Origin: Zoroaster sp. YZ-2022
Lineage: Eukaryota > Echinodermata > Asteroidea > Forcipulatida > Zoroasteridae
DNA length: 64,000 nt
NCBI GenBank assembly: GCA_029582265.1
Contig: CM055823.1
Span: 26,338,569-26,402,568, forward strand
Reading direction: 5' to 3'
The notes under the pieces were generated by a model that searched no databases, was not told where the DNA came from, and saw only the letters and a list, made by a program, of their open reading frames with translations. Shown here in pieces: positions 1 to 11,432 of the stretch (within the stretch, counting starts at the first letter, position 1; each line of letters begins with the position of its first letter). The position numbers and the translations under genes are program-made.

Positions 1-530
1 AGTTCCGTGCTGCGCGATTGATCGACCACCAAAATTCTGCCCTACAGATCGATCGATCGCGCAAAAGCCCTCCATGCGCGATCGGTCGATCATGTCTTAA
101 GTTCCGTGCTGCGTGATTGATCGACCACCAAAATTCTGCCCTACAGATCGATCGATCGCGCAAAAGCCATCCATGCGCGATCAACTGATCGCACAAAACT
201 ATTTCTGCACGATCGACTGATCGCGCGAAGCCATTCCTGCGTGACCGATCGATCGTGCATACTTACGCATGCACGATTGACCGATCGCTCAAATCCGTTC
301 CCGCACGATCGATCAAACGCGCAACGCACCCTGTGACGATCGACCGATAACGCCCTTACTTCCCGATCGACCTAACCCGTTGCTGCACGATCGCGCAAGT
401 CTTGCGTTGCACAATCTGGCGATGGCGCAAACATGTCCTTGCACGATCGATCGATGGCTGCGCGAACGATAGATCGCCCAATAGCGCAGCGCGATCGGGC
501 TATCGCGCAGATCGACCGATCGCGCCCAAC
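1..530. repeat. GATC-rich minisatellite, 32-34-bp units
   Basis: Units contain GATCGATC or a variant, then CGC, then an A/C-rich spacer. Positions 167-358 divide into six consecutive 32-bp units, at 167, 199, 231, 263, 295 and 327. Positions 1-99 and 100-198 are a longer 99-bp repeat (33+34+32), nearly identical except near the end. After 358 the units become irregular but keep the GATCG core to about 530. Open frames across it are rich in DRS and RSI and look like repeat by-products rather than genes. Confidence 0.85.
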
Positions 531-935
531 ATTAACACCAATGCCCAGGGCAGGATTAACACCTCTGAGGGCCCCTGGGCACCTGAAACTCCAAGGGCCC
601 CCCCACGGGCACGGGTCGTTCGCGTGCGGCCGCGAAGCGGCCGTGCGCAAAATTTTGAGTTTTTTTTTTCATTTTCCTCTAAATATTCACAATTTGGTGA
701 TTGTCAATATTTAGATACCTTATTTGTCCAACTGACAAATAAGTCCTCAACTATACAGTCATTGTAGTCTGTCAGACAGACGCACAAAGGCCTACATGCT
801 AAGCTGGCATTCATTAGAAAATGAGTTTCAATCAGTTGACTTGACTTTCATGAAATAAAGTTGATTTAATCAATAAAGGCAAAATAACAACACAAGGCTA
901 CTATTTCAAAGGATTTATTAATTTTCATTCACTAT
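531..935. other. Intergenic, no gene seen
   Basis: GC-rich stretch at 545-640 with blocks of GGGCCCCTGGGCAC, probably an end fragment of a repeat also hinted at near 2985-3045. It is followed by a T-run at 660-669 and AT-rich sequence. A 10-bp inverted repeat (719-728 with 734-743) is present. No convincing coding frame. Confidence 0.5.
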
Positions 936-1034
936 TATTCAGTGGTGGAAAGTAACTAAGTACATGTACTCAAGTACTGTACTTAAGTACAATTTTGAGG
1001 TATTTGTACTTTACTTGTATTTGTACTTTATGGA

Positions 1035-1203
1035 GTGTCGTGGCCGAGCGGTCTAGCGCACCGAACTCAAGTTCTGGTGTTGCCAGCAGCAGGGTGTGGG
1101 TTCGAGCCCCGGGCGTGACACTTGTATCCTTGAGTAAGGTACTTAACCATAATTGCTTCGTCCTTCGGATGGGACGTAAAGCCGTAGGTCCACGTAAAGT
1201 GGA
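1035..1203 (+). mobile_element. tRNA-derived SINE, truncated copy
   Basis: The class-II tRNA-like head has box A TGGCCGAGCGG (1041-1051) and box B GGTTCGAGCCC (1099-1109), in the style of tRNA-Ser/Leu. The body runs from CTTGAGTAAGGTACTTAACC into CTTCGTCCTTCGGATGGGAC, then stops at the head of the next copy. This body variant is the same one found inside the LTRs near 48.0, 53.9 and 60.2 kb. Confidence 0.85.
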
Positions 1204-1553
1204 TTGTCGTGGCCGAGCGGTCTAGCGCACTGAACTCAAGTTCTGGTGTTGCCAGCAGCAGAGTGTGGGTTCGAGCCCCAGCCGTGACACCTGTGTCCTT
1301 GAGCAAGACACTTAACCATAATTGCTTCTCTCCACCCAGGGGTTAATGGGTACCTGTGAAGGCAGAGATGGTTTGCTCTCTATGCGCTAGAAATGGCAGC
1401 AATTGAGCTGTATACTCCCCAGGGAGCTGAGATGGTTTCAGGAATGATTTATGAGCCTTATGAGCAGGGATAATAATATAATGCGCCTTGAGCGCCACTT
1501 AGTTGGTGGATACGTGCGCTATATAAATCTATACATTATTATTATTATTATTA
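1204..1553 (+). mobile_element. tRNA-derived SINE, full-length copy
   Basis: Same tRNA-like head as the preceding copy (TGGCCGAGCGG and GGTTCGAGCCC boxes), followed by a roughly 270-bp body (TCCTTGAGCAAGACACTTAA, CCACCCAGGGGTTAATGGG, CTCCCCAGGGAGCTGAGATG) and a 3' tail of ATT repeats ending at 1553. It is the reference copy for the other full-length SINEs in the window. The two abutting heads suggest one SINE landed at the end of another. Confidence 0.9.
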
Positions 1554-1738
1554 CTTGAGTATTTCCAATTTCCAATACTTTTACTCCACTACAATTATTT
1601 GAAAACGTTAGTTACTAGTTACTTTGTAGATTTTTATCCTGCTTCCTGCTTTGATTTTAGCGCGTTCACTAGTGATAACACCTGACCTACAGAACCACCT
1701 GCCTCTCCACCTGACGTCACACGGTCCACCCACCTAAT

Positions 1739-2669
1739 CAACGGCGGATCCAGGGGGGGGGCCAACGGGGGCCATGGCCCCCCCCCAAAAAAAACCGAAG
1801 CTGTACGCCCCCCCCCCCAAAAAAAGAAAAGAAAAGAAAAGAAAAGAAAAGAAAAGAAAAGAAAAGAAGAAAAAAAAGGGGGAAAAAGAGAGACAAAACA
1901 AAACCCCACAACTTTACGCCCCCTCCTTGTGCAGCTAAGTCTTGCTTATACGTTCAGCTTTTGTTAAAGTATGCAAATTACAACACACTGATTGGCTACA
2001 TGAATGTGTTCATAATCCTACTCACGATCCAACATTGCCACAAAATTTGCAATGGTAGTTTGTGCAGTTAAGCCAAGCTGCATTAGACGAGGCGTACACG
2101 GTGATTGTATGCATGGCTTATGCACACGCGACTGGTTGTGTGGGGTTTCCTGGATATTAGGTGAGCCATGCAACGTCCGCAATGTAGGCCTACGTTTAGA
2201 CTTGGCGCGAACATCGCGTGCATAAAACGCATTTCAATCTTGTGAGTACGAGCAGGAGCAGTGACTTGAAAGATTCGTCTTCCATCGTCATATGAGCAGT
2301 AAGTATCAACGTAAAATACAGTGGGCTGTTTTTGCAGCACTGTGTAGATTACACAATAATGTATGTACATACCATAACACTCTGGGGACTCCATGCGGGC
2401 ACCAGCCTAACCCAGATGAGTGGCCATATCTTAAAACATGTCAATGATTGTTTTTCTGAAAATCTACCCTTTTGTAGAAAGGATCAATTTTGATCAATAA
2501 TAACTGCCGTTAATTCCAGAGTTCTGTGTCATCAATGGATTATTTCAGGCGGCTTTATTTAAACATTAATTAATTAATTAAACCCCACCAGAAACGTTTT
2601 GCGCTCGCAAATACGCCCCTCCACTGAGCATTTGGCCCCTCCTAAACTTTGGGCCTAGATCCGCCGTTG
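1739..2669. mobile_element. Non-autonomous DNA element with 12-bp TIRs
   Basis: The left end CAACGGCGGATC (1739-1750) is the exact reverse complement of the right end GATCCGCCGTTG (2658-2669). G/C runs lie just inside the left end. An AAAAG microsatellite fills about 1818-1868. No transposase frame was recognised inside. A smaller element with the same GGCGGATCCA terminus lies at 11917-12191. Confidence 0.7.
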
Positions 2670-2692
2670 CCCACCTTGCGCTAGATTGGCTC

Positions 2693-2741
2693 AGATTGGC
2701 TGTTTGATGTTCAAGGTCCTTGAACATCAAACAGCCAATCT
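2693..2741. repeat. Perfect 24-bp palindrome, 1-nt centre
   Basis: Left arm 2693-2716 starts AGATTGGCTG; the right arm 2718-2741 is its exact reverse complement, with one T at 2717 between them. A partial extra copy of the outer arm (GCTAGATTGGC) lies just upstream at about 2680. Confidence 0.9.
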
Positions 2742-4135
2742 AGCCCATTGTTACTGGTTTAACACACAATCGGCACTTTCCAGCAGCATTCTCACCAACA
2801 ATAAAACACTCATTTTGACTAATTTATTTCGGGGTGGGGGGGTGGACGGATTCGGATTAGATAACTTTTTTTTATCTATTAGATAAATAAAATAAATTAG
2901 ATAAAAACATTTTTGGGAAAAAAAAAATTTGGAATTTTTTTTTTTCTATTTTTTTTTTTTCAAATTTTTTTTTCGACCACCATGGAGGGCCCCCTGATGC
3001 CCAGGGGCCCCTGGGCACGTGCCCAAATGGTAGATCCGGCCCTGCCAATGCCCACTTGCTCTCTGGGGAGGGGACAGGGTAATATTGTTAAATAGGCAAA
3101 TCTTTGGTTGGGTGAATTAATTTATGTTTTTTTAAATTCCTGAATTTCCTGTAAATTTTTTATATGCTGCAACGATTACTCAGTTAATTTTTACTGCTTG
3201 GTTATCCGAAAAGTTATGCTACCTTTTTTGTGCAATAACCACATACAAAATATGTCACCATCTCTTCTATCAATCCACAAACTTTACCAGATAGTGAATA
3301 ACATAAATTTAACATGTAATCCTTTTTACTACCTTAATTTCCTACCATTTTTGAATTCTATGTTTTTAATATTCAGTGCGGTTAACCAATAACCGATTAA
3401 CCATATTGTCCTTTGGGCTTTGTGAAGAATCAATCCAAATATAACAAATATCACATTTTCCTTTAAAGGATGATAGAAACAAGATTTGGAGCAATAAATG
3501 TATGCACACCAGTGAGATGGTGGCCATTTTGTCGTCTGCTAAAACACATGCTTAACGTTAGAAAGAGTTAACTGTTGGTGTTACTTCGGCTAGCATTAAC
3601 GTTAAGTTTCGGACATTGTGCATTGTGGCGGTTGGGTTCAACATTCTTCATGTTCTTTCCTGCCCTTTTTATTAGCAATAAAAACGACGGCACCTTAGAC
3701 AAAAAATATTGTAGCAAAATGTTTACGGAAGATTTAAATTCAGTACATGCAGCTGTCATGAGACTGTGCACAAATGTATTTTTACTAATACTAGGCTATT
3801 TAGGCTACAAGAAAATATCCTCATGTTCACAAACAGGACTTATGCCGTGGCGTTGGTTGCCATGCATTAACACCGAGTCAGTTAACGTTAACTTCCCACT
3901 CCAGGCTTTCCTTCTTCTGGAATATCTCGGAAATTTTTACAATTTCAAACTTTTCTCTGAGTCTGACTTGTTTTGACATGTCCAAGCACAGCAGCAATGA
4001 CATTTTACCCTAACGTTAGATTAGAGAAAAATTAGTACTTGCACACCATGCACTCTACTCAACACTGGTGATTTAGAACTAAAGTTGGTTTAGCTATTTT
4101 ATTAAATATTAGTCGTTAGTCGAGTCCGACTGCTA
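2742..4135. other. Intergenic, no gene seen
   Basis: AT-rich spacer. At 2925-2975 there are T and A runs, then a GC-rich repeat end (about 2981-3045, GGGCCCCTGGGCAC type, compare 560-600). Open frames up to 133 codons at 3575-3976 have no recognisable family or domain and are not called. Confidence 0.5.
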
Positions 4136-4254
4136 CTTCCGTTCACAGTCTCCAAGTCCTATTTTTAGAATAATTATGTAATTTGTCGCTGTGTTCACAG
4201 CGACAAATTACATAATTATTCTAAAAATAGGAGACTTGTGTTTGTGAACGGAAG
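4136..4254. repeat. 119-bp hairpin with 36-bp perfect core arms
   Basis: Core arms 4158-4193 and 4196-4231 are exact reverse complements around a 2-nt centre. Outer arms CTTCCGTTCACA (4136-4147) and TGTGAACGGAAG (4243-4254) also pair, with an imperfect stretch between. The whole is a foldback of about 119 bp, either a very short MITE or a fold-back RNA source. Confidence 0.85.
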
Positions 4255-6071
4255 AAGCATTCACTAAACGCTATAACAAGCACGTACCTTACGTTCCTGC
4301 ATGCTGTCGCGGGAAAAACTTTTTGAGGAGTCAAAATGGCGCCCATAGACCACGTGACCAGAAAAACCGGTACTCGCCCATGTCGCAACTCTCTCAATAT
4401 ACGGCTCTGTTCCCGGTCACCGCGCGCACCGGCCCACATATAAGCCATAAAGCAGGTAATCCGGTAAAGGCTGGAGGGGGGAGGGGCCGGGGAGACAGAG
4501 AGAGAGACAGACAGAATGATACTGTAACCCATGCTGTACGTAACAAAGTAAGCTCTATTTATTTTAGGCCAAAACGATAACTTGGAGTAATAAACAACTC
4601 TAATTTCAGGGTAACGTTTTAAATAACGCTCTGTGAATTAATGAATACACTACATGACTTTGGGAATTCTAATGAACACTTTAACCTTACAAAAGTTAGT
4701 GAACTGTTCTGTACACAAGCAGCAATAACGTATTCTGGCTGCATGCAGTGTACTCGCCGCGCCGAAGTCCATAATTTTCGCGTGTTACCTAATGTTTTTA
4801 CAGTAGGTATCTAAAATAGTCTCATGATTATGTTGCTAACCAATTAACAAATAAAACATTAAAAAATAGTAAAATGTTTCAATTTATGAAAAAATATCTC
4901 TAGACCCTCTGAAACAAGTTGGGCTTTATACAACTTTGGGGAAATCAGTTAATTAACCCAGATAATTAACGATTTTACTACCTACTGTGAACAACAGTAT
5001 AATACTTATTAACTAATTTTTTAAAATTATTTTATCAACTTTTTCAAATAAAATAATGTGTATAATTTTTAAACGAAAAGCATCAATAAATTTCCCACAA
5101 TGATTGTTAAATAAATAATGTGGCAAAAAAAAGAGTGTAGAAAATCAAAATGGATGGTATTTTTTTCCCAATATTTACTATTAAATATTGGTTTTGGTTA
5201 GCCGGTTAGCAAATATCTAAATAGTCAGTGAAATGTTGTTTCATTTTAATTTATGTAATAACCAAATGTTTCATTATATTTTTCGTCTTTGATATCAAAA
5301 ACAGCAAAAATAAAAAAATTAAAAAAATTAAGGCCTAAACATTTTAAGCATTATTGTGGTACAGAAACTTAAAACTTAACACATAGTTAGACCTTAACAT
5401 GTTATTGTTTCCTAGGTTGTGACGTCATGGTGATGTCATCAGATATCAAATTACACTAAATCAAAGTTTGTTTCAAAAAAATCATATCTCATGAACCACA
5501 GAAGATATTTTGACAATCTTTGCCTCATCATAAAAACCTTGAACTAATAATAATAATAATAACTATGCCACATTTCGTTCACAGACATGACCCTAATCTG
5601 TCCTCTCCTGTTCGAAACCGGAAGTTTAAGTTGAAGAATCACTTTTCTGTAAATATATTTGTACAGCCAAAACAGTTGCGGATTTCAAATAACTTTAAAA
5701 CTTAACACATTGTTAGACCTTAACATATAGTTCCAGCTAACGCTATGACGACATGGTGAGGTAATCTAATGAATTATTACATAATTAATTATAACTAAAA
5801 TAATATAATTTATATCTCGTGAACCACAATAGATTTTTTTTATTCCTTCATCATCATACAGAACATGGAGGACACGACATTTGATACACAGACATGACCC
5901 TATTGACCCTTACTTCCGGTCCAAACTGGAAGTTCAAGTTTAAAAAAGCTGTTTATAAATTGACGCAAATCTGAAAAGGTATTCGAAAAAACATTCTGGG
6001 TTGTTTTTATATCTTAAGTGGGATCTTCCTTCTATTTTCAAAAATATATTTGGTGACGTCATCGCTGTTAA

Positions 6072-6088
6072 CAGCGCCCTCTGGCGGC
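6072..6088. promoter_or_regulatory. CTCF-like motif in a duplicated block
   Basis: CAGCGCCCTCTGGCGGC differs at two positions from the reverse complement of the vertebrate CTCF core (AGCGCCCCCTGGTGGC). The same site is kept at 22647-22663. It is a motif match only, and the host's CTCF preference is unknown. Confidence 0.25.
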
Positions 6089-7312
6089 ATGTTTTTAAAA
6101 AGTCACTTTTTGCTATCTTGAGAAAACATTAGACAGAATTTTACAAAATTTGGCACAATTGACACCCATATTATATTTAAAATTATATGGATGACTTAAC
6201 CGGAAGTTAATATATTCAGTATAGCACATTATATGTTATTTTAATTATATATTTATTATGAAAACCCATACTTCCTGAGGTAACTCTGGTCTTTTGACAA
6301 CTTTAGGTGATGACGTCTCACATATGATGCACACTCGAACACCACAAGTTTGTTTTCTACAAACTCTATACCTCAATTTTTTTTATTCAAGTCCAAAACG
6401 ACTGTGGGATTAGATCCTCAGACAAACCTATTTCTATATTAATACCATTATCAGCTAAAAATTGCTCTAAGTATGTTTTAGTTTTTAAAATATTCACCAT
6501 TTTATTTTCTTTAAATTTGTAATCCTTCACCATACCTTCAATTACAAAATTAAATTTAACAAATAAAAGGCAATTAACCCTAAGTACCCCATCTCCTCCA
6601 AACTCCTCCAAGGGGCACTTTTGGGAAAAAATTCAGCAGTTGGAAACTGGTACTTTCACCTCTTCCGACGGGGCAAAATTACGACCTGGCAAGAAATACA
6701 GGCCATAAGTGCTGAATATGAAAGATCAACAAAAATGTATCGTGCATTTTTATAGATAAGGGCATGTTTTCAAAAGTGCACTGATGGATTTTGGAGGATT
6801 TAGGAAGATTCCTAGGGAGAATACCTAGCGAGCATACCTACATGTAGGGGTTAGGATTAATCAGCGAGTTTGGGTATAAACTATCCAATGGAAAATTGGA
6901 ATGGCACCTGTTCCTTCAGAGGGTGGACACAAGTGTATTATTTTAAGATGTACCACAAGTTTTTTTCACTTTTTTAATGGCAACTTTCTTTATGTTAACT
7001 GAACAATGAATGTTTTTATCAGAACAGTGCTATTTTACTAGATGAAGTGAAAACAAATGATATATTTTTCAAGATTGTTGTGAGATAAACTGTAGGTTTT
7101 ACTGTAAATATGTAGCAAAATGAATTCATTATTTTTTATTTAGTAAAAGTGTTTTGTTTTCCTTTTATCAAGTAAAATAGCAACAGTCTGATGAAAAAGA
7201 AAAATTGCCAGAAATTACCATCAAAATTTTGGAAAAAACGTAAGGGAAGGTACACCATTGGTATATGGTAATTTATTTCAAATCTCTAGTTTAAAAACTA
7301 CGCATCAAAATG

Positions 7313-7906
<594 letters not shown>

Positions 7907-8923
7907 CTATCCAGTGTGGACTCTCTGATGCCGTCTAAGATTGCTATTTTGTGAGAAGAATTTTCCACAAATGTCACAAACAAATGGTTTCTCTCCAGTG
8001 TGGACTCTCTGATGCCGTCTAAGATAGCCATTTTGTGAGAAGAATTTTCCACAAACGTCACAAACAAAAGGTTTCTCATTGATGTGAACTGACCCATGGC
8101 ATTTAAGTGAGCTTGACTTTGAAAAGGATTTTCCACAAATGTCACAAACAAATGGTTTCTCTCCAGTGTGGACTCTCAAATGCTGCTTAAGATCGTGTTT
8201 TTGTGAAAATGATTTGCCACAGATATCACAAAAGAAAGGTTTCTCATTGGTGTGGATTCTCTGATGTCTTATAAGATTTATATTTTCTGAGAAGGATTTT
8301 ACACAAATGTCACAAACAAAAGGTTTTTCACCAGTGTGGACTCTCTGATGCCGTTTAAGATTGTTTTCTTGTGAAAAGGCTTTTCCACAAAAGTCACAAA
8401 CAAATGGTTTCTCCATGGTGTGGACTCTCTGATGCTGTCTAAGATTGCTATTTTGTGAGAAGGCTTTTCCACAAATGTCACAAACAAATGGTTTTTTTCC
8501 AGTGTGGACTCTCAGATGCTGTCTAAGACTGCCTTCTTTCAAATAGGATTTGCCACAGATGTAACAAGAACATGGTTCGTCTACATCAGTGTGGACACTC
8601 TGATGACGTCTAAGATTGTTTTCTCGTGAAAAGGCTTTTCCACAAAAGTCACAAACAAATGGTTTCTCCATCGTGTGGACTCTCTGATGCTGTCTAAGAT
8701 TGCCATTTTCTGAGAAGGCTTTTCCACAAATGTCACAAACAAATGGTTTCTCTCCAGTGTGGACTCTCTGATGCCGTCTTAGACTGCCTTCTATTGAGAA
8801 GGATTTGCCACAGATGTCACAAGCAAATGGTTTTTCTCCAGTGTGGACTCTCAGATGCTTTTTAAGATGGTATTCACGTGAGAACGATTCTCTACAAATG
8901 TCACAATCAAATGGTTTCTCCAT
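7907..8923 (-). CDS. Z1: C2H2 zinc-finger array, 12 fingers
   Basis: A predicted nuclear DNA- or RNA-binding protein built almost wholly of C2H2 fingers of the form [10 protein letters not shown]5-L-x2-H-x3-H, joined by TGEKPF, TMEKPF or TNEKPF linkers. The frame encodes 338 aa with 12 fingers. Finger 5 (CSCYICGKSYLKEG) follows an atypical DVDEP linker. The ATG at 8923 lies in a TMEKPF linker with an in-frame TAA a few codons upstream inside a decayed finger, so it may be only the first usable methionine; an upstream exon cannot be excluded. The frame ends TG* where the next linker has mutated to TAG. No KRAB, SCAN, BTB or ZAD domain is visible. Z3 is its frameshifted duplicate. Expression is unknown. 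Confidence 0.7.
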   Translation of the reverse strand: MEKPFDCDICRESFSREYHLKKHLRVHTGEKPFACDICGKSFSIEGSLRRHQRVHTGEKPFVCDICGKAFSENGNLRQHQRVHTMEKPFVCDFCGKAFSRENNLRRHQSVHTDVDEPCSCYICGKSYLKEGSLRQHLRVHTGKKPFVCDICGKAFSQNSNLRQHQRVHTMEKPFVCDFCGKAFSQENNLKRHQRVHTGEKPFVCDICVKSFSENINLIRHQRIHTNEKPFFCDICGKSFSQKHDLKQHLRVHTGEKPFVCDICGKSFSKSSSLKCHGSVHINEKPFVCDVCGKFFSQNGYLRRHQRVHTGEKPFVCDICGKFFSQNSNLRRHQRVHTG

Positions 8924-9150
8924 AGTGTGGACTGCCTGATGGCATTTAACTTAAGTGAGCTTGAGTGTGAAAAGGATTTTCAACAAAATGTCACAAACAA
9001 ATGGTTTCTCTCCTGTGTGGACTGCCTTGTGGGATTTATGTGATTGTGAGAATTTTTCACAAATATCTGATGTCAGAAACAAATGGTTTCTCTTCAGTAT
9101 GGACCCTCAGATGCTCTTTAAGATTGCATGCTCATGAGAATGATTTGTTA
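8924..9150 (-). pseudogene. Decayed fingers upstream of Z1
   Basis: Minus-strand remnants of two or three fingers (PFVCDI, VKCHQAVHT) interrupted by a TAA and frame changes, directly upstream of the Z1 start. The duplicate at 25471-25704 keeps them better. Confidence 0.65.
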
Positions 9151-9169
9151 CTATTTAACCTCCATGTTG

Positions 9170-9670
9170 TATACATCAACAACTTTCCTTCCTCCGGATC
9201 CGGTGGGCTTCAACCTCTGAATTATAAAAAGACACTCATTGGGAAAATTAAAACTTCTCAAAGAATGACTATTTGTGGATTGCCCAACTATAAAATGAAT
9301 GCAACCCCGGGCGAATTTGGTAGCGCACAGAAGAACTTTATGTTACTGAATTTGGAACACTGCCGAATTCGGAGTTTTCTTGTACGAATATGCAGGTACA
9401 TGTACGTGTAGCTAGCTGTGGCCGCCTATATGCAGCATGCATGAATAAACGTAACAACACGTGGGTCTGATCATCAGGTCGACCACCGGCACCCCGTCGA
9501 CCGCTTCGATACAACAAATTAAGCAAACAGTTTGGAAAGGATAATCACAAACAAAGTATCCATTCTGTGGACTGTGCATCGAGAGCTTGCACGCGTACCT
9601 AGTACTAGCGCCTGATCGATCCTTTTTGAGGTTGAAGATGATACAGCGCCACCATAAGGCCATCATGCGC
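9170..9670. repeat. Shared 5'-flank module of zinc-finger units (Z1 copy)
   Basis: The module contains, in order, TCAACAACTTTCCTTCCTCC, GGATCCGGTGGG, a GCCGAATTCGGAGTTTTC motif, TAGCTAGCTGTGGCCGC, and GGTCGACCACC then CCGTCGACCG. Copies occur at 25745-26360, at 30425-30790 continued at 33540-33790 after an insertion, and at 37195-37870. Lying upstream of minus-strand arrays, it is the likely promoter-proximal region, but no core promoter is proven. Confidence 0.65.
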
Positions 9671-10319
9671 GATGCATTTTTTTCACTATAAACCGCACGC
9701 GTATTTTTTTTTTTTTACACCGCAGCGACGGGTTTTGTGCGCATTTCGCCCTTGTGTCAAGACTATGAACCCATTCAGCACGCATGCGCGCGAAGGGAAT
9801 TTCGACACGCAAAAAAAACCTACCATCAACCATGGAGGAAGCAAAAAAAACCTACCATCAACCATGGAGGAAGGAAAATTTTCCTTCCTCCATGCATCAA
9901 CGGAGCTAGGAGGGAATGGCTCCATGAGTTCCACTGCAGAGCGCCATGGTCGACTGCAGCTTGGAGTTTTCTATCGTCGCGCGCCTAGGGTTTCGTAGTC
10001 TCTCTCTCAAGACCGGAATTGGCACTTTTACTGCACAAAATCCGTCGCTGCGGTGTAAAAAAAAAAATACGCGTACGGTACGGTGCACCTTTTGTTTATG
10101 TTGGGAATGAAGTCTGTTACAGCGCCACCATGAGGCCAACGAGTCAAATCGAAATAATTATGATGATTAATTTGGAAACTCTGGAAACCGTATGGGGCGC
10201 CGTTTTTCATAATTATTTAATTAATTATTCATCACATCAAATAAGTATACCTAGTAAGTTATGTTTTATTTGATGGATGATATAATCATTTATTAATCAC
10301 AGAATTTAATAAGCCTTAT
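9671..10319. other. Intergenic, includes part of module E
   Basis: Short direct repeats (a duplicated ACCTACCATCAACCATGGAG) at about 9820-9870, two TTTTTT-CACCGCAGCGACGG-like stretches in opposite orientation (9700-9735 and 10040-10060), and module E sequence (GTTACAGCGCCACCATGAGG, GGAAACTCTGGAAACC) from about 10090. No gene seen. Confidence 0.5.
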
Positions 10320-10710
10320 TGGGCGCGCAATGAATTATGGGAGTCGGGTTTTGGAAAAAAGTTGTAAACAAACGCACATGTTTGTGCACAAACTTTAGTC
10401 AATGGCGGAGGAGAAAGGTGGTCGTGGTCGAAAAATTGACGTTTTTTACGTATTATAGCAAAATTGTGGAAAATATTATTAAGAAAATGTTTTATCCCGA
10501 GTGGATTAAAAAAGGCAAGTCTCATTTCAGATCTGATGAGCGTCGATCCGTGTCCCCAATCTAGATCGGGGAACGTGATGCGGTAATCAGACGGTCCCAA
10601 AATAATATAATAGTTTCTTGATGAGATAACTTAGTTCTTGTCTCAACTACCACTTTGTTTGATATTAATTATTTTTTAATGGTTTATTATTTGGGTGGCA
10701 GCAATTTTGT

Positions 10711-10741
<31 letters not shown>

Positions 10742-11165
10742 ATGTTTTTAATTTTACGCTCGACCGACACCCCGAATTTATAATCATAATTATTGTGGGT
10801 TTCACCACGGTTTGACCATAATTCTTAATTTGTTTTTTAAATACGATGAAATTATCAGCAATTTATTTTAGAAGAAAAAAATGCTAAAAAATACTAAAAT
10901 TTGGTCGTCGCACCCGGGAATCAGAAATCAGCGTAGAATTCCTCCATTTGTTTAGTTTTCGGGGGGAAATCAATTCTTTTCTTAATTATAAAAATGTTGT
11001 TAACTGGTTTCTTTTAAAATATTTCTCCATAATTTTGCTATAATACGTAAAAAACGTAAATGTTTTGACCGACCACCTTTCTCCTCCATTGTCTTTGTTC
11101 ACAAACGTGTGTGTTTGTTGACAACTTTTTTTTCCAAAACTGACTCCCATAATTAATTGCGTGCA
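10320..11165. mobile_element. Foldback DNA element, about 150-bp inverted ends
   Basis: The left end (10323-10480) and the reverse complement of 11020-11165 match over about 150 bp: GCAAT-AATTATGGGAGTC, TTTTGGAAAAAA, AACAAACGCACA-like, GGAGAAAGGTGGTCG, TACGTATTATAGCAAAATT. Module E at 44.4 kb lacks this insertion. A lone end fragment (AATGAATTATGGGAG then TTTTGGAAAAAA) occurs at about 20360-20400. No transposase was recognised between the arms. Confidence 0.7.
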
Positions 11166-11432
11166 CAATTCCGATAAGTGCACATTATGTGCTCAGTTAC
11201 TTAAATTGACAAACGGTGCCGCCCTATTTCTTCAAAACCATAAATCCGGCGAAGAATTGGCTTATGGCTACAATGTTTATTTATTTATTTTTATGTTGGC
11301 AGCAGACTATTATGATAAGGTTTCGGCCTGGTCGCCGAAAGCCTATTGTTTTCGATTATTTTTAGGTATTCGTGCCATTCTAAAAATTATGTAATTAATA
11401 TTTTTTTCCTCCCATATTTCCCTACTATTATA

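Larger units (their letters stand above)
940..1664. mobile_element. Old non-autonomous element split by SINEs
   Basis: The left part (940-1030) reads GTGGAAAGTAACTAAGTAC then alternating CTCAAGTACT/TTAAGTACAA motifs; the right part resumes at 1553 with TTACTTGAGTATTTCC. Read together they match, from memory, a short repeat widespread in fish and other aquatic animal genomes, probably a non-autonomous DNA transposon. Two SINEs interrupt it. The superfamily is not certain. Confidence 0.5.

Noticed and set aside
141..650. Arg/Ser-rich open frames at the left edge
   Set aside because: Direct translation of the GATC minisatellite with no conserved start or domain.
1035..1130. Functional tRNA gene for Ser or Leu
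   Set aside because: A and B boxes are present but the sequence runs into a SINE body and the heads do not form a clean acceptor stem; ten or so copies behave as SINEs.
1634..1909. Phe/Ser-rich frame on the minus strand
   Set aside because: Translation of the AAAAG microsatellite and G/C runs in the TIR element.
3575..3976. 133-codon plus-strand frame
   Set aside because: No domain, no homologue recognised, AT-rich surroundings and no duplicate in the other units.
4309..4390. CpG-type promoter with AAAATGGCG and CACGTGAC motifs
   Set aside because: Motifs are real but short; no downstream gene or second copy supports a promoter call.
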